Assembly (NCBI RefSeq): GCF_003463065.1
Contig: NZ_QSCM01000016.1
Span: forward strand, 6,415 to 70,414
Source: Blautia sp. OF03-15BH
GTDB taxonomy: Bacteria; Bacillota; Clostridia; Lachnospirales; Lachnospiraceae
Reading direction: 5' to 3'
Length of the DNA stretch: 64,000 bases
The position numbers and the translations under genes were made by a program. Below, one piece after another: positions 41,670 to 50,538 of the stretch (its first letter is position 1; each line of letters opens with the position of its first letter). The notes beneath the pieces are model-generated. The model was not told the origin of the DNA. It saw nothing but the letters and a program-made list of their open reading frames with translations, and did no database searches.

Positions 41670-42692
41670 ATGAGAAAGCTTTTAAATACGATTTATGTAA
41701 CAAATGAAACAGCTTACTTAACGCTGGATGGTGAAAATCTGGTGTGTAAAATCGAAGGAAAAGAAAAGCTGAGGATTCCTTTTGAGAATATTGAAAATGT
41801 AGTCTGTTTTAGCTACCTGGGATGCTCACCGGCACTTATGGGAAAATGCGTTGAAAAGACAATACCCATTAACTTTATTTCACCTCAGGGAAAGTTTTGG
41901 GCAAAAGTGTGCGGAGAAACAAAAGGAAATGTCTTTTTAAGAGTAGCACAAATAGAACAGTTTCGGGAAAATGGATTGACTTTGGCACAGAATACATTGG
42001 CTGCAAAATTTAGTAATACACGTCAGCTGATTCGAAGGACACTTCATGATAATGCAGAATTAAGAGAAGATGCGGAAATAAAAAAGGCTATAACTGTTCT
42101 GGAAGAAGGAATGAACAAGATATTCCAAGCCTTAACGATAGAAGAAGCGATGGGAATAGAAGGGTATTGTGCGGAAAGTTATTTTGGTATTTTTGACAAA
42201 TTGCTTACAAATGAAAAAGTTCCATTTCATTTTGAACTGAGAACAAAACGTCCTCCGCTGGATCCGATCAACGCGGTGCTCTCGTTTGTGTATACACTGG
42301 CTACAAATGAGTTTGCAGCAGCCCTGGAAACGGTGGGGTTAGACAGCTATATAGGATATTGCCATGCGCTCAGAAGCGGAAGAAAATCTCTGGCTTGTGA
42401 TATGGTAGAAGAAACGAGATGCATTGTGGAACGTTTTGTCATTACGCTGTTAAATCTTCAGATTTTAGGAGAGAAAGATTTTGAAAAACAGGTCTCCGGA
42501 GCCGTATGGCTAAATGAAGAAGGCAGAAAAAAAGTCCTGGCACGCTGGCAGGAGAAGAAGAGAACGGATATGATGCACCCGTATCTGAAACAGAAAATTC
42601 CGCTGGGCTTGCTTCCTTATGTTCAAAGTAACCTTTTGGCTAAATATGTGCGTGGGGATATTGCAGAATATCCAGTGTTTCTTTTGAAGTAG
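41670..42692 (+). CDS. cas1: CRISPR integrase Cas1
   Basis: This 340-residue integrase inserts spacers with Cas2. Start chosen at 41670 (MRKLLNTIYVTNE) because GGGGGAGG precedes it and this is the family N-terminus; a longer frame begins at 41649. Active-site residues are present: Glu in GIEGYCAESYF, His in YIGYCHALRSGR and Asp/Glu in CDMVEETRC. The adaptation module appears intact. Confidence 0.95.
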   Translation: MRKLLNTIYVTNETAYLTLDGENLVCKIEGKEKLRIPFENIENVVCFSYLGCSPALMGKCVEKTIPINFISPQGKFWAKVCGETKGNVFLRVAQIEQFRENGLTLAQNTLAAKFSNTRQLIRRTLHDNAELREDAEIKKAITVLEEGMNKIFQALTIEEAMGIEGYCAESYFGIFDKLLTNEKVPFHFELRTKRPPLDPINAVLSFVYTLATNEFAAALETVGLDSYIGYCHALRSGRKSLACDMVEETRCIVERFVITLLNLQILGEKDFEKQVSGAVWLNEEGRKKVLARWQEKKRTDMMHPYLKQKIPLGLLPYVQSNLLAKYVRGDIAEYPVFLLK

Positions 42693-42701
42693 GTAAAAAT
42701 T

Positions 42702-42992
42702 ATGATGGTGTTGATCAGTTATGATGTAAGTACGGTAAGTGCATCTGGAAAAACGAGGCTTCGCAAAGTAGCAAAAGAATGTCAGAATCACGCTCAACGA
42801 GTTCAAAATTCGGTTTTTGAAGCTGATCTGGATTATTCATCCTTTTTAAAACTGAAGGATCGCCTTTGTAAGTTAATAAATCCAGAGGAAGACAGTCTGC
42901 GTTTCTACTATCTCGGAAATAACTGGGAAAGAAAGGTAGAACATGTAGGCGCTAAGAAGACTTACAATCCAGAAGGGGTTATTATTATTTAG
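42702..42992 (+). CDS. cas2: CRISPR adaptation protein Cas2
   Basis: This 96-residue ferredoxin-fold protein bridges Cas1 dimers. It has VLISYDVST at the start (family Asp) and the VFEADLDYSSFLKLKDRL and LRFYYLGNNW segments. It follows cas1 by 9 bases and is the last gene before the array. Confidence 0.95.
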   Translation: MMVLISYDVSTVSASGKTRLRKVAKECQNHAQRVQNSVFEADLDYSSFLKLKDRLCKLINPEEDSLRFYYLGNNWERKVEHVGAKKTYNPEGVIII

Positions 42993-43189
42993 CAAGAAAT
43001 TTAAAACATGAAAAATTATATGCTAATCCATTCACAAAATAGCGAACCTTCAATGACTCCAAAATCTCTAGAAGGTTCGCCTGGAAAAATATAGTTTTTT
43101 ATGCTAGTATGATTAAGAATCATTAAAAAAAAATAAGTCCGCCTTGCGTTATATGGTGGCGTGACCTCCCTAAAATACAAAATATAGGT
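42993..43189 (+). promoter_or_regulatory. CRISPR leader
   Basis: This AT-rich 197-base stretch lies between cas2 and the first repeat. It contains a 10-bp perfect inverted repeat (GCGAACCTTC, 43042-43051, with GAAGGTTCGC, 43071-43080) and a -10-like TATGAT (43108-43113). The intact repeats are on this side and the decayed ones at the far end, so this side is the leader. Confidence 0.75.
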
Positions 43190-44460
43190 GTCACGCCCCT
43201 CGCGGGCGTGTGAGTAGAAATTGAAATGATTTCAGACCGGAAATATCCCCGTTCAGTCACGCCCCTCGCGGGCGTGTGAGTAGAAATCTTTCGACCAAAT
43301 TCCTGCATCCAGCCACAGCAGGTCACGCCCCTCGCGGGCGTGTGAGTAGAAATCTACAGCTTTTTTTTCAGCATCAGCCTGTTTTTTCGTCACGCCCCTC
43401 GCGGGCGTGTGAGTAGAAATTTTCCACACCGTATCTTCTGACCGTGTAGATCGTGTCACGCCCCTCGCGGGCGTGTGAGTAGAAATTGCTGTTCCGGTTG
43501 ATTGCGTCCATAACGCTCCATGTCACGCCCCTCGCGGGCGTGTGAGTAGAAATTGCCGGGAACCGGGGAACGAAGCAGATGCTGTATGAGTCACGCCCCT
43601 CGCGGGCGTGTGAGTAGAAATTCTAAACGTCTCGTCTACTGTGTCAGCTAAACCTTGTCACGCCCCTCGCGGGCGTGTGAGTAGAAATTTTGATGTGGAT
43701 TGCAAGAAATTTCATGCATTCGTCACGCCCCTCGCGGGCGTGTGAGTAGAAATTATTAACTACATATCGCAGTACGGGATTCCAATGGTCACGCCCCTTG
43801 CGGGCGTGTGAGTAGAAATTCCTAAAAGGTTTACCTCACCAATGCTATTAACGTTACGCCCCTCGCGGGCGTGTGAGTAGAAATGCCATCATCAGTGAAC
43901 ACGTTGCCGTCGTGTCCGGTCACGCCCCCTGTGGGCGTGAGAGTAGAAATTACGGATGCGGTCTGCGCCGCCAGGAAGTCCTGGTCATGCCTCATGTGGG
44001 TGTGTGAGTAAAGATCGCGGAATTGATTGCCGGATATTTCAGCGAATTTGTCACGTCCCTTGCGGGCGTGAGAGTAGAAATCAGTTCGGTAAGGTATCAG
44101 ATGAGACACCGAAACGTCACGCCCCGCGGGCATGTGAGTAGAAATATTACAAGAGAATAGAAAGGAAGGAAAAACAATGTTGTCACGCCCCAAGCAGGCG
44201 TGTGAGTAGAAATTTCAGAGTCTCTGGAATATTATCAACAGACTCTTGTCATGTCCCACATGGGCGTAAGAGTAGAAATGCAGAAAAGGACGTGTTAAGT
44301 TATATGAGGCATGGTCACTCCCTTTGCGAGTATGTGAGTAGAAATGATATGGTGGATAATATGATCGGTAAGGTACAGGGCGTGAGAGTAGAAATGACTG
44401 GGGAATTTCTGTTATGGATTACAGAGAAGTCACGCCTTTTATAGGCGTGTGAGTAGAAAT
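43190..44460 (+). CRISPR. Type I-C CRISPR array, 20 repeats (one truncated) and 19 spacers
   Basis: The repeat is 32 nt: GTCACGCCCC at the 5' end, a stem CACGCCC/GGGCGTG, and GTGAGTAGAAAT at the 3' end. Repeats 1-9 (starts 43190, 43256, 43322, 43389, 43455, 43522, 43590, 43657, 43722) are identical; 10 and 11 have one change. Repeats 12-20 (starts 43919, 43984, 44050, 44116, 44182, 44248, 44314, about 44379, 44429) diverge; repeat 15 is 30 nt and repeat 19 keeps only its 3' half. Spacers are 33-36 nt. Polarity and cas2 proximity fit leader-end acquisition from the left. Spacer 15 looks like a phage gene start (ribosome-binding site followed by ATG). Confidence 0.98.
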
Positions 44461-44600
44461 GAGAATGATGTAAAAGAATAGGGATTTCAAGCAATCTCAT
44501 ATTGTTCAGGATTTCCCGAATAGAAAACAATATAAAATTTTATAGTAACTCCCAAATTCCCCGCATACACTGTAAAAACAGCCACTATCGGGGGATTTTC

Positions 44601-44873
44601 TTGAAGGATTATATTGAAGAGCGAGCCGTTGAGATCGCAGATTATATCATAGCAACTAACGCAACCGTGCGCCAGGCGGCAAAAAAGTTTGGCGTGAGTA
44701 AAAGCACCGTTCACAAAGACTGTGTGGAGCGCCTGCGGGAAATCAATCCCTCCCTGGCCTCGGAGGTACGGAGAGTTCTGGATGTCAATAAATCCGAGCG
44801 CCATATCCGCGGTGGAATGGCGACAAAAGAGAAATACCTTCATCTGCATGAACATCAGACTGCCCCTGCGTAA
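44601..44873 (+). CDS. spoIIID: Stage III sporulation transcriptional regulator SpoIIID
   Basis: This 90-residue DNA-binding protein acts in the mother cell during sporulation. It starts at TTG (44601) with GGGGGA upstream. The sequence is highly typical: KDYIEERAVEIADYIIA, the helix-turn-helix TVRQAAKKFGVSKSTVHKD and the end region NKSERHIRGGMATKEKYLH. Its presence marks a spore-forming lineage. It lies just after the CRISPR array with no relation to it. Confidence 0.95.
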   Translation: MKDYIEERAVEIADYIIATNATVRQAAKKFGVSKSTVHKDCVERLREINPSLASEVRRVLDVNKSERHIRGGMATKEKYLHLHEHQTAPA

Positions 44874-44978
44874 AAATACGGAATGTTGCCAAAAATCGGG
44901 GCAAAGGTTATAATGAAAACAGTCCGGCAGAGAGCCTGAAAATACTACTATAGAAATCCTGAGAAAGGACTGCAGACC

Positions 44979-45302
44979 ATGAAGAATGAAAAAACTGACA
45001 TAGCAAAAGAACTATCCAGAATATGCAAAGAAAAAGGGATCAGCCGATATTCCTTAAGCAAACGGACTGGCATTCCTGACAGCACACTGCAGAACTATGA
45101 AAACGGAACCACACCCAATTTTTCTACTCTGGAGATCATTTGTGAAGCGATGGGAACGACAATTGCAGATTTTTTCCGGGATGGTTGTTTTGATTATTTT
45201 ACGGAAGATCAGGAAGAACTGATGCACCTTTTTGAACAGATGACTCCGGAACAGCAGCAGCGCCTTCTTGCCTTTGCAGATGGTCTGGGTTCGGACCTGT
45301 GA
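44979..45302 (+). CDS. Small XRE family HTH regulator
   Basis: This 107-residue protein has an N-terminal helix-turn-helix (RICKEKGISRYSLSKRTGIPDSTLQNYENG, about 12-41) and a short C-terminal tail rich in acidic residues and Gln (EQMTPEQQQRLLAFADGL). GAAAGGA precedes the ATG. The target is unknown. It ends 10 bases before the glycosylase gene, suggesting cotranscription. Confidence 0.85.
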   Translation: MKNEKTDIAKELSRICKEKGISRYSLSKRTGIPDSTLQNYENGTTPNFSTLEIICEAMGTTIADFFRDGCFDYFTEDQEELMHLFEQMTPEQQQRLLAFADGLGSDL

Positions 45303-45312
45303 GGATAAAAGA

Positions 45313-45810
45313 ATGACGAAAACATATGAAAAAGTGGCACATACTTTTGAGCCGGTATATGATGAGAATTCCAGGATTCTGATTCTGGGGACATTTCCGT
45401 CCGTAAAATCCCGGGAGCAGCAATTCTATTACGGTCATCCGCAGAATCGTTTCTGGAAACTTCTGGCAGTACTGACTGGTTATGAAACGCCGCAGACGAT
45501 TCCGGAGAAAAAGAAATTATTGCTTGAAAATGAGATTGCCATCTGGGATGTGGTTGCCAGTTGTGAGATTATTGGATCCAGCGACAGCAGCATCCGAAAT
45601 GTTGTGCCGGCGGATCTGAACCGTATCCTTCAGTCGGCACCCATACGGAAAATCTATGCCAATGGAGGAAAAGCTTTTGAGCTTTATCAGAAATATGCCT
45701 TTCCTCTGACCGGCCGTCCGATAGAAAAACTTCCATCCACAAGTCCTGCCAATGCAGCCTGGCAGATGGATCGCCTGAAAGAGGCCTGGAGCGTAATCCT
45801 TCAGGAATAA
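45313..45810 (+). CDS. DNA-deoxyinosine (hypoxanthine) glycosylase, UDG superfamily
   Basis: This 165-residue protein matches the family 6 (HDG) branch of uracil-DNA glycosylases: ILGTFPSVKSREQQFYYGHPQNRFWKLL (about 26-53), EIAIWDVVASCE and the C-terminal STSPANA loop. It would remove hypoxanthine from deaminated adenine in DNA. Start at 45313 is preferred over an in-frame ATG at 45268, which overlaps the upstream gene. Confidence 0.85.
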   Translation: MTKTYEKVAHTFEPVYDENSRILILGTFPSVKSREQQFYYGHPQNRFWKLLAVLTGYETPQTIPEKKKLLLENEIAIWDVVASCEIIGSSDSSIRNVVPADLNRILQSAPIRKIYANGGKAFELYQKYAFPLTGRPIEKLPSTSPANAAWQMDRLKEAWSVILQE

Positions 45811-45825
45811 TCAGAGAAATGAAAA

Positions 45826-45866
45826 GGGAATCTTCGTTTCAAACGATGATCCCCTGCCTTTTCTTT
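45826..45866 (+). terminator. Intrinsic terminator after glycosylase gene
   Basis: An imperfect stem (GGGAATCTTCGTTT with AAACGATGATCCCC) is followed by a T-rich stretch. Confidence 0.65.
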
Positions 45867-46040
45867 TGTATTTTGATCTTGAAAGATTTCTCATTGGTAA
45901 GAAATTCTTTTGTGCCTTGTGAAAAATTTTCTTTCGTAAATGCTGTCGTTTCCTGACGACAACTGTATTATATCAGAAAATTTTGCAAAAGGGAAGGAAA
46001 AGATTTCGACAAAAAGCGACTTGACAGCGAAAAAAATGGC

Positions 46041-46069
46041 TTGTCATGATTTGATGAATCTTTTATAAT
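46041..46069 (+). promoter_or_regulatory. guaA promoter
   Basis: TTGTCA (46041-46046), a 17-base spacer and consensus TATAAT (46064-46069). I looked for a purine or PRPP riboswitch between here and the start codon; the leader of about 45 bases is too short to hold one. Confidence 0.8.
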
Positions 46070-46119
46070 GGTTAAGACTAGAAATAACGCTTCTCAGAAG
46101 AAAAAATGGAGGAATATCA

Positions 46120-47661
46120 GTGGAAAAGGAAATGATTATCGTATTGGACTTTGGTGGTCAGTATAATCAGTTGATTGCAAGAAGAGTCAGAGAATGCAAT
46201 GTATATGCAGAGGTGCATCCTTATACACTCAGCCTGGAAAAGATCAAAGAGATGAATCCGAAAGGGATTATTTTTACAGGTGGACCGAACAGTGTATATG
46301 GTGAGGATTCACCGCGCTGTTCAAAAGAAATTTTTGAGTTGGGTATTCCTGTTTTGGGTATTTGTTATGGTTCTCAGCTGATGGCTTATATGCTTGGCGG
46401 AAAAGTGGAGACAGCGCCTGTCAGTGAGTATGGTCATACAGATGTGACAGTAGATACCGACGATATTCTGTTTGATGGCGTTTCCAAAGAAACAGTAGCT
46501 TGGATGAGCCATACGGATTATATTGCGCAGGCTCCCGAGGGCTTTAAGATCACGGCTCATACCAGTGTATGTCCGGTAGCAGCCATGTCCTGTCCGGAGA
46601 AAAAGTTTTATGCAACGCAGTTCCATCCGGAAGTAATGCATACAGCAGAAGGAAAGAAGATGCTCAGCAACTTTGTATATAAAGTCTGCGGATGCAGCGG
46701 AAGTTGGCAGATGGCTTCTTTCGTGGAGACCACGATCAAACAGCTTCGTGAAAAGATCGGTACCGGTAAGGTGCTCTGCGCTCTGTCCGGCGGCGTGGAT
46801 TCCTCTGTTGCAGCCGTTCTGCTTTCCAAAGCGATCGGCAAACAGCTGACCTGCGTTTTTGTTGACCATGGTCTTCTTCGTAAAAATGAAGGAGATGAAG
46901 TGGAAGCTGTTTTCGGCCCCAACGGCCCTTACGAGCTGAATTTCATCCGTGTCAATGCCCAGCAGCGTTACTATGATAAGCTGAAAGGTGTTACCGAGCC
47001 GGAGCAGAAGAGAAAGATCATTGGCGAAGAGTTTATCCGCGTATTTGAAGAAGAGGCAAAAAAGATTGGCGCCGTGGATTATCTCGTTCAGGGAACCATT
47101 TATCCGGATGTGATCGAGTCCGGCCTTGGAAAATCCGCAGTCATCAAATCTCATCATAATGTAGGGGGACTTCCGTCCGTAGTTGATTTCAAAGAAATTA
47201 TCGAGCCCTTACGTCTTCTTTTTAAAGATGAGGTTCGGCGCGCCGGTCTGGAGCTTGGTATCCCCGAGTATCTGGTGTACCGTCAGCCCTTCCCGGGTCC
47301 CGGCCTTGGAATCCGTATCATTGGAGAAGTAACCGAGGAAAAAGTAAAAATCGTTCAGGAAGCCGATGCCATCTACCGCGAAGAGATCGCAAAAGCAGGA
47401 ATCGACAAAGGTCTTGGTCAGTATTTCGCAGCCCTGACCAACATGCGTTCCGTAGGTGTTATGGGTGATTTCCGTACCTACGATTATGCAGTTGCTCTTC
47501 GTGCTGTCAACACCTCTGATTTTATGACTGCCGATGCCGCTCAGATCCCGTGGGAAGTCCTGGCCAAAGTTACGAACCGTATTGTAAATGAAGTAAAGGG
47601 CGTAAATCGTGTCATGTACGATTGCACAGGTAAGCCCCCTGCAACAATTGAGTTTGAATAA
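46120..47661 (+). CDS. guaA: GMP synthase (glutamine-hydrolysing)
   Basis: This 513-residue enzyme converts XMP to GMP using glutamine and ATP. Domains: class I glutamine amidotransferase (about 1-190; catalytic Cys in [11 protein letters not shown], His/Glu in QFHPEVMH), ATP pyrophosphatase ([15 protein letters not shown], about 222-236) and the dimerisation domain ending in IEFE. The start is GTG with TGGAGGA upstream. The last 12 bases, GAGTTTGAATAA, are also the attachment site of the mobile element that follows; the stop and C-terminus remain intact. Confidence 0.97.
   Translation: MEKEMIIVLDFGGQYNQLIARRVRECNVYAEVHPYTLSLEKIKEMNPKGIIFTGGPNSVYGEDSPRCSKEIFELGIPVLGICYGSQLMAYMLGGKVETAPVSEYGHTDVTVDTDDILFDGVSKETVAWMSHTDYIAQAPEGFKITAHTSVCPVAAMSCPEKKFYATQFHPEVMHTAEGKKMLSNFVYKVCGCSGSWQMASFVETTIKQLREKIGTGKVLCALSGGVDSSVAAVLLSKAIGKQLTCVFVDHGLLRKNEGDEVEAVFGPNGPYELNFIRVNAQQRYYDKLKGVTEPEQKRKIIGEEFIRVFEEEAKKIGAVDYLVQGTIYPDVIESGLGKSAVIKSHHNVGGLPSVVDFKEIIEPLRLLFKDEVRRAGLELGIPEYLVYRQPFPGPGLGIRIIGEVTEEKVKIVQEADAIYREEIAKAGIDKGLGQYFAALTNMRSVGVMGDFRTYDYAVALRAVNTSDFMTADAAQIPWEVLAKVTNRIVNEVKGVNRVMYDCTGKPPATIEFE
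47650..47661. repeat. attL: 12-bp direct repeat at the guaA 3' end
   Basis: GAGTTTGAATAA, the last codons of guaA, recurs exactly at 56380-56391. The 3' end of guaA is a well-known integration site for tyrosine-recombinase elements. Confidence 0.85.
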
Positions 47662-47859
47662 ATCGAGTTGCTTAAAAAAGCCAGTGTTTATGCGGGTTTC
47701 AGCGATTTCGATTAGTCTTTTGATAACAAATTGATAACAGTCATAGCAAGTGCCATTATTCTTGTTATCCAGTGGTTTATGGGTAACGGAACAATTAACA
47801 GGTGGCTTGCAGACTAAAGTTCGGAGCTTGGCTCTGAACAAATTCCATATTATAAACTA

Positions 47860-47902
47860 AGCCCTTAGCTGTGGTTAATAACCATAGTTAAGGGCTTTTT
47901 TG
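47860..47902. terminator. Strong terminator inside the left end of the element
   Basis: AAGCCCTTAGCTGTGGTT pairs with AACCATAGTTAAGGGCTT, then T residues. It can end guaA transcripts entering the element and also the minus-strand repressor gene. Confidence 0.85.
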
Positions 47903-47953
47903 TCGTTGCCAAAGCATCTGTAGGGAGCTGCCAGTGGCAGGTCCTGTAGGTGC

Positions 47954-48484
47954 TTATTTATCTTTCAAGTGGTCTTTGAATGCTTCCACGAGAGCGTCAC
48001 TTAATTCCTGTGATGGAACTTTTGCCCAACGCTGTGTGGTGTCGAACTCTGGATAATGGTAACGCCAGTTATCGTATTCTTCTCTGTTGATTTCTTCGGA
48101 AGATAGCTTGTCTGCCTGTTCTTTCCAAGCATACAGCATTTTGAGGAGTTCATATGCTTCTCTGCCTTTGTCCTTGTTGACCTTTAAGCATACCTCTCCG
48201 TCTGCTTCACTGACAGTAAGACCGTAAATATCTTCAAGGGTAAACAGAGTGTGCATAAGACCGATATAGCTGTCTATGTCAGGAACATCAAGAGCCTGTG
48301 GAGAAACATCAAGCACCTGTGCCAATGCATTTGTAAGGTCTGCTTTCGGTTTGCGTGTACCAGTTTCGTACTGTGCCAAACGCACATCAGCACTCTTTTC
48401 TGGAAAACCGATTGCTGTACCGAGATACTTTTGTGTCATACCACGCATTAGTCTGAAAAAATGTATTCTTTCGCTGATAGCCAT
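47954..48484 (-). CDS. XRE family repressor of the element
   Basis: This 176-residue protein has an N-terminal helix-turn-helix (RGMTQKYLGTAIGFPEKSADVRLAQYETG, about 14-42) and a C-terminal domain of unknown fold, seen in regulators beside clostridial integrases. It is transcribed divergently from excisionase/integrase; several ATGTTTAGT-like sites lie in the shared promoter region, so it likely keeps excision genes off. Confidence 0.85.
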   Translation of the reverse strand: MAISERIHFFRLMRGMTQKYLGTAIGFPEKSADVRLAQYETGTRKPKADLTNALAQVLDVSPQALDVPDIDSYIGLMHTLFTLEDIYGLTVSEADGEVCLKVNKDKGREAYELLKMLYAWKEQADKLSSEEINREEYDNWRYHYPEFDTTQRWAKVPSQELSDALVEAFKDHLKDK

Positions 48485-48489
48485 AATGA

Positions 48490-48645
48490 TACGCTCCTTT
48501 TATATTTAGTGAAATAAGTATAGCAGAAATGTTTAGTGGAAGTCAAGAAAAACCGAAACAAAAATGTTTAATATTTTCTTTGCAACCACTTGACAATAGC
48601 AAATATGTTTAGTAAAATAAATTACGAATTAAACAAATATGCTTA
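48490..48645. promoter_or_regulatory. Divergent control region with repeated ATGTTTAGT operators and promoter
   Basis: Five related 9-mers (ATATTTAGT, ATGTTTAGT, ATGTTTAAT, ATGTTTAGT, ATGCTTAAT) lie between 48508 and 48650. A promoter for the excisionase/integrase side reads TTGACA (48590-48595), 17 bases, TAAAAT (48613-48618), with an operator copy inside the spacer. This is a typical repressor-controlled switch. Confidence 0.65.
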
Positions 48646-48932
48646 ATGCGACAACTGAATGACCGTCCGAAAAGCCAAACCGCCAAGACCTCGTCGGAGC
48701 AAGTTCCGTATCGTTCGCTTGTGTGCAAGCACAAAAGCTCATTCGCTGCACTGCTCCTCCTCTTCCCCAAAAGTCTCCGACTTTTCGGGAACCCCTATAC
48801 GAGCGAGCGCCTGATGTACTGCGGTGCATTGGGACAGCACAGCGCCTGCCGACAAGCAGGAGTGCCTGTTGGAACTTTAACACGGAGAAAGCGGCAAGCA
48901 AAAAATTATTTTAAGAAAGGAAGAAAAAGGAT
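48646..48932. other. GC-rich stretch between switch region and excisionase
   Basis: This 287-base stretch has open frames on both strands but none with a ribosome-binding site or recognisable family. It is GC-richer than its flanks. It may be a transcribed leader of the excisionase. I assign nothing further. Confidence 0.3.
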
Positions 48933-49121
48933 ATGGAAAACAGATTTATCCGAGCCGAAGATGTGGCTCAGGAACTAAACGTATCAAAACCTTATGCATA
49001 TAAACTCATCAGACAATTAAATGAGGAATTGAAAGCAAAGGGCTTTATTACGATTGCAGGGCGTGTAAATCGCCAGTATTTTTACGAAAGGCTCTACGGA
49101 GCAGGAAAGGGGGAAATGTAA
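48933..49121 (+). CDS. Excisionase-type small HTH protein
   Basis: This 62-residue protein carries a winged helix-turn-helix (FIRAEDVAQELNVSKPYAYKLIRQLNEELKAKG, about 4-36) followed by a VNRQYFYERLYG wing, as in excisionases next to Firmicutes tyrosine integrases. A GAAAGGA site precedes it; the integrase starts immediately at the next base after its stop. Confidence 0.85.
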   Translation: MENRFIRAEDVAQELNVSKPYAYKLIRQLNEELKAKGFITIAGRVNRQYFYERLYGAGKGEM

Positions 49122-50213
49122 ATGCCGGTATTTAAGAATGAAGATAACGGTACTTGGTATGTGATGGCAAGGTATGTGAACTGGAAAGGGGAACGCAAGC
49201 AGAAATGCAAGCGTGGCTTTGCTACCAAACGAGAAGCACAGGAATGGGAAAGAATGTTCAAATTGCAGACTTCTTCAGACCTTGATATGAGTTTTGAAGC
49301 CTTTACGGAGCTTTATATCAATGATGTGAAGAACCGTTTGAAGGAAAACACGTGGCTTACCAAAGAGCATATCATACGCACAAAGATACTTCCGTATTTC
49401 GGGAAACTGAAAATCAGCGAGATTTCCACAAAGGAGATTATTACTTGGCAGAATGAAATGCTTGCCTATCGTGATGAGAAGAAAAAGCCTTATTCACAGA
49501 CGTATCTGAAAACGCTGCACAATCAGTTGTCCGCCATTTTCAATCACGCTGTCCGCTACTATGAACTGCGTTCCAATCCTGCGGCAAAGGTGGGAAATAT
49601 GGGACGTGAGGAACACAAGGAAATGCTGTTCTGGACAAAGGAAGAATACAAGAAATTCTCTTTTGAGATGATGGACAAGCCTGTTTCCTTTTATGCGTTT
49701 GAAATGCTTTACTGGTGCGGTATCCGAGAGGGCGAGCTGTTAGCTTTGACTCCGGCAGATTTCAACTTTGATAAGGAAACAGTCACAATCAATAAATCCT
49801 ATCAGCGTTTGAAAGGGCAGGATGTGATTACTTCTCCGAAAACGAAAAAGAGCAACCGCACGATTAAAATGCCGAAGTTTCTGTGTGAGGAAATGAAAGA
49901 ATATCTCGGTATGCTTTACGGATTGAAGAAGAAAGACCGTATCTTTACGGTGACGAAAAGCTATCTTCATCACGAGATGGACAGAGGGGCAAAGGCGGCA
50001 GGCGTGAAGCGTATCCGCATTCACGATCTCCGTCACAGCCACATTTCACTCTTGATTGATATGGGCTTTTCTGCGGTGGCGATTGCTGACCGAGTTGGTC
50101 ACGAAAGTATTGATATTACTTATCAGTACGCACACCTCTTTCCGTCAAAGCAGATTGAGATGGCAGAAAAATTAGATGATTTAGGGAAAGGAGATTTTGA
50201 AAATGTCAGCTAA
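49122..50213 (+). CDS. int: Tyrosine recombinase/integrase
   Basis: This 363-residue site-specific recombinase has an N-terminal AP2-like arm-binding domain (about 1-55), a core-binding SAM-like domain (about 60-160) and a catalytic domain with WCGIREGELLAL (Arg), HDLRHSHISLL (His-x-x-Arg) and the Tyr in ITYQYAHLFPSK. It is expected to integrate the element at the guaA 3' end and to excise it with the small HTH protein. It overlaps the next gene by 11 bases. Confidence 0.95.
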   Translation: MPVFKNEDNGTWYVMARYVNWKGERKQKCKRGFATKREAQEWERMFKLQTSSDLDMSFEAFTELYINDVKNRLKENTWLTKEHIIRTKILPYFGKLKISEISTKEIITWQNEMLAYRDEKKKPYSQTYLKTLHNQLSAIFNHAVRYYELRSNPAAKVGNMGREEHKEMLFWTKEEYKKFSFEMMDKPVSFYAFEMLYWCGIREGELLALTPADFNFDKETVTINKSYQRLKGQDVITSPKTKKSNRTIKMPKFLCEEMKEYLGMLYGLKKKDRIFTVTKSYLHHEMDRGAKAAGVKRIRIHDLRHSHISLLIDMGFSAVAIADRVGHESIDITYQYAHLFPSKQIEMAEKLDDLGKGDFENVS

Positions 50214-50538
50214 GAACAGAGATAACAAAAATCGTTGGAGGAATATCACAGTAGGGTTTCGAGTATCGCCCGAAGAAAACGAACTCATTAACAGAGCTGT
50301 AGCTCTATCAGGATTGCCAAAACAGGAGTATTGTTACCGCCGTTGCTTAAATCAGGATGTGGTGGTACAGGGCAATCCGAGAGTGTATAAGGCGTTGAAA
50401 ACGGAATTTGCCACAGTCCTTGCGGAACTGAAAAGGATTGAAGCAGGAAAAGGTGTGGATGATGAACTGCTGAGTGTAATAGAACTGATTTCCATTATTC
50501 TCGGCGGTTTGAAAGGAGAGGATGCGAATGGAGAATAA
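50203..50538 (+). CDS. MobC-like relaxosome accessory protein
   Basis: This 111-residue protein has a ribbon-helix-helix-like segment (NITVGFRVSPEENELINRAVALSG, about 13-36) typical of relaxosome proteins that load the relaxase at oriT. Start at 50203 with GGAAAGGAG; it overlaps both neighbours. Its role in mobilisation is inferred from the relaxase in the same element. Confidence 0.7.
   Translation: MSAKNRDNKNRWRNITVGFRVSPEENELINRAVALSGLPKQEYCYRRCLNQDVVVQGNPRVYKALKTEFATVLAELKRIEAGKGVDDELLSVIELISIILGGLKGEDANGE

Noticed and set aside
35337..42992. Missing cas6 in the CRISPR locus
   Set aside because: Not an anomaly: in type I-C, Cas5c processes pre-crRNA.
43123..44193. Minus-strand open frames with repeated STHTPARGV-type peptides over the array
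   Set aside because: They are the CRISPR repeats read as protein; no ribosome-binding site and full overlap with the array.
43190..44460. Self-targeting by array spacers within this window
   Set aside because: No spacer showed an evident match to other parts of the window on visual comparison; a computed search would be needed for short matches.
45867..46119. Possible purine riboswitch before guaA
   Set aside because: The transcript leader after the predicted promoter is only about 45 bases, and the conserved purine-aptamer loops are not visible.
48646..48978. 110-codon frame overlapping the excisionase gene
   Set aside because: No ribosome-binding site, composition unlike neighbours, and it overlaps the excisionase start.
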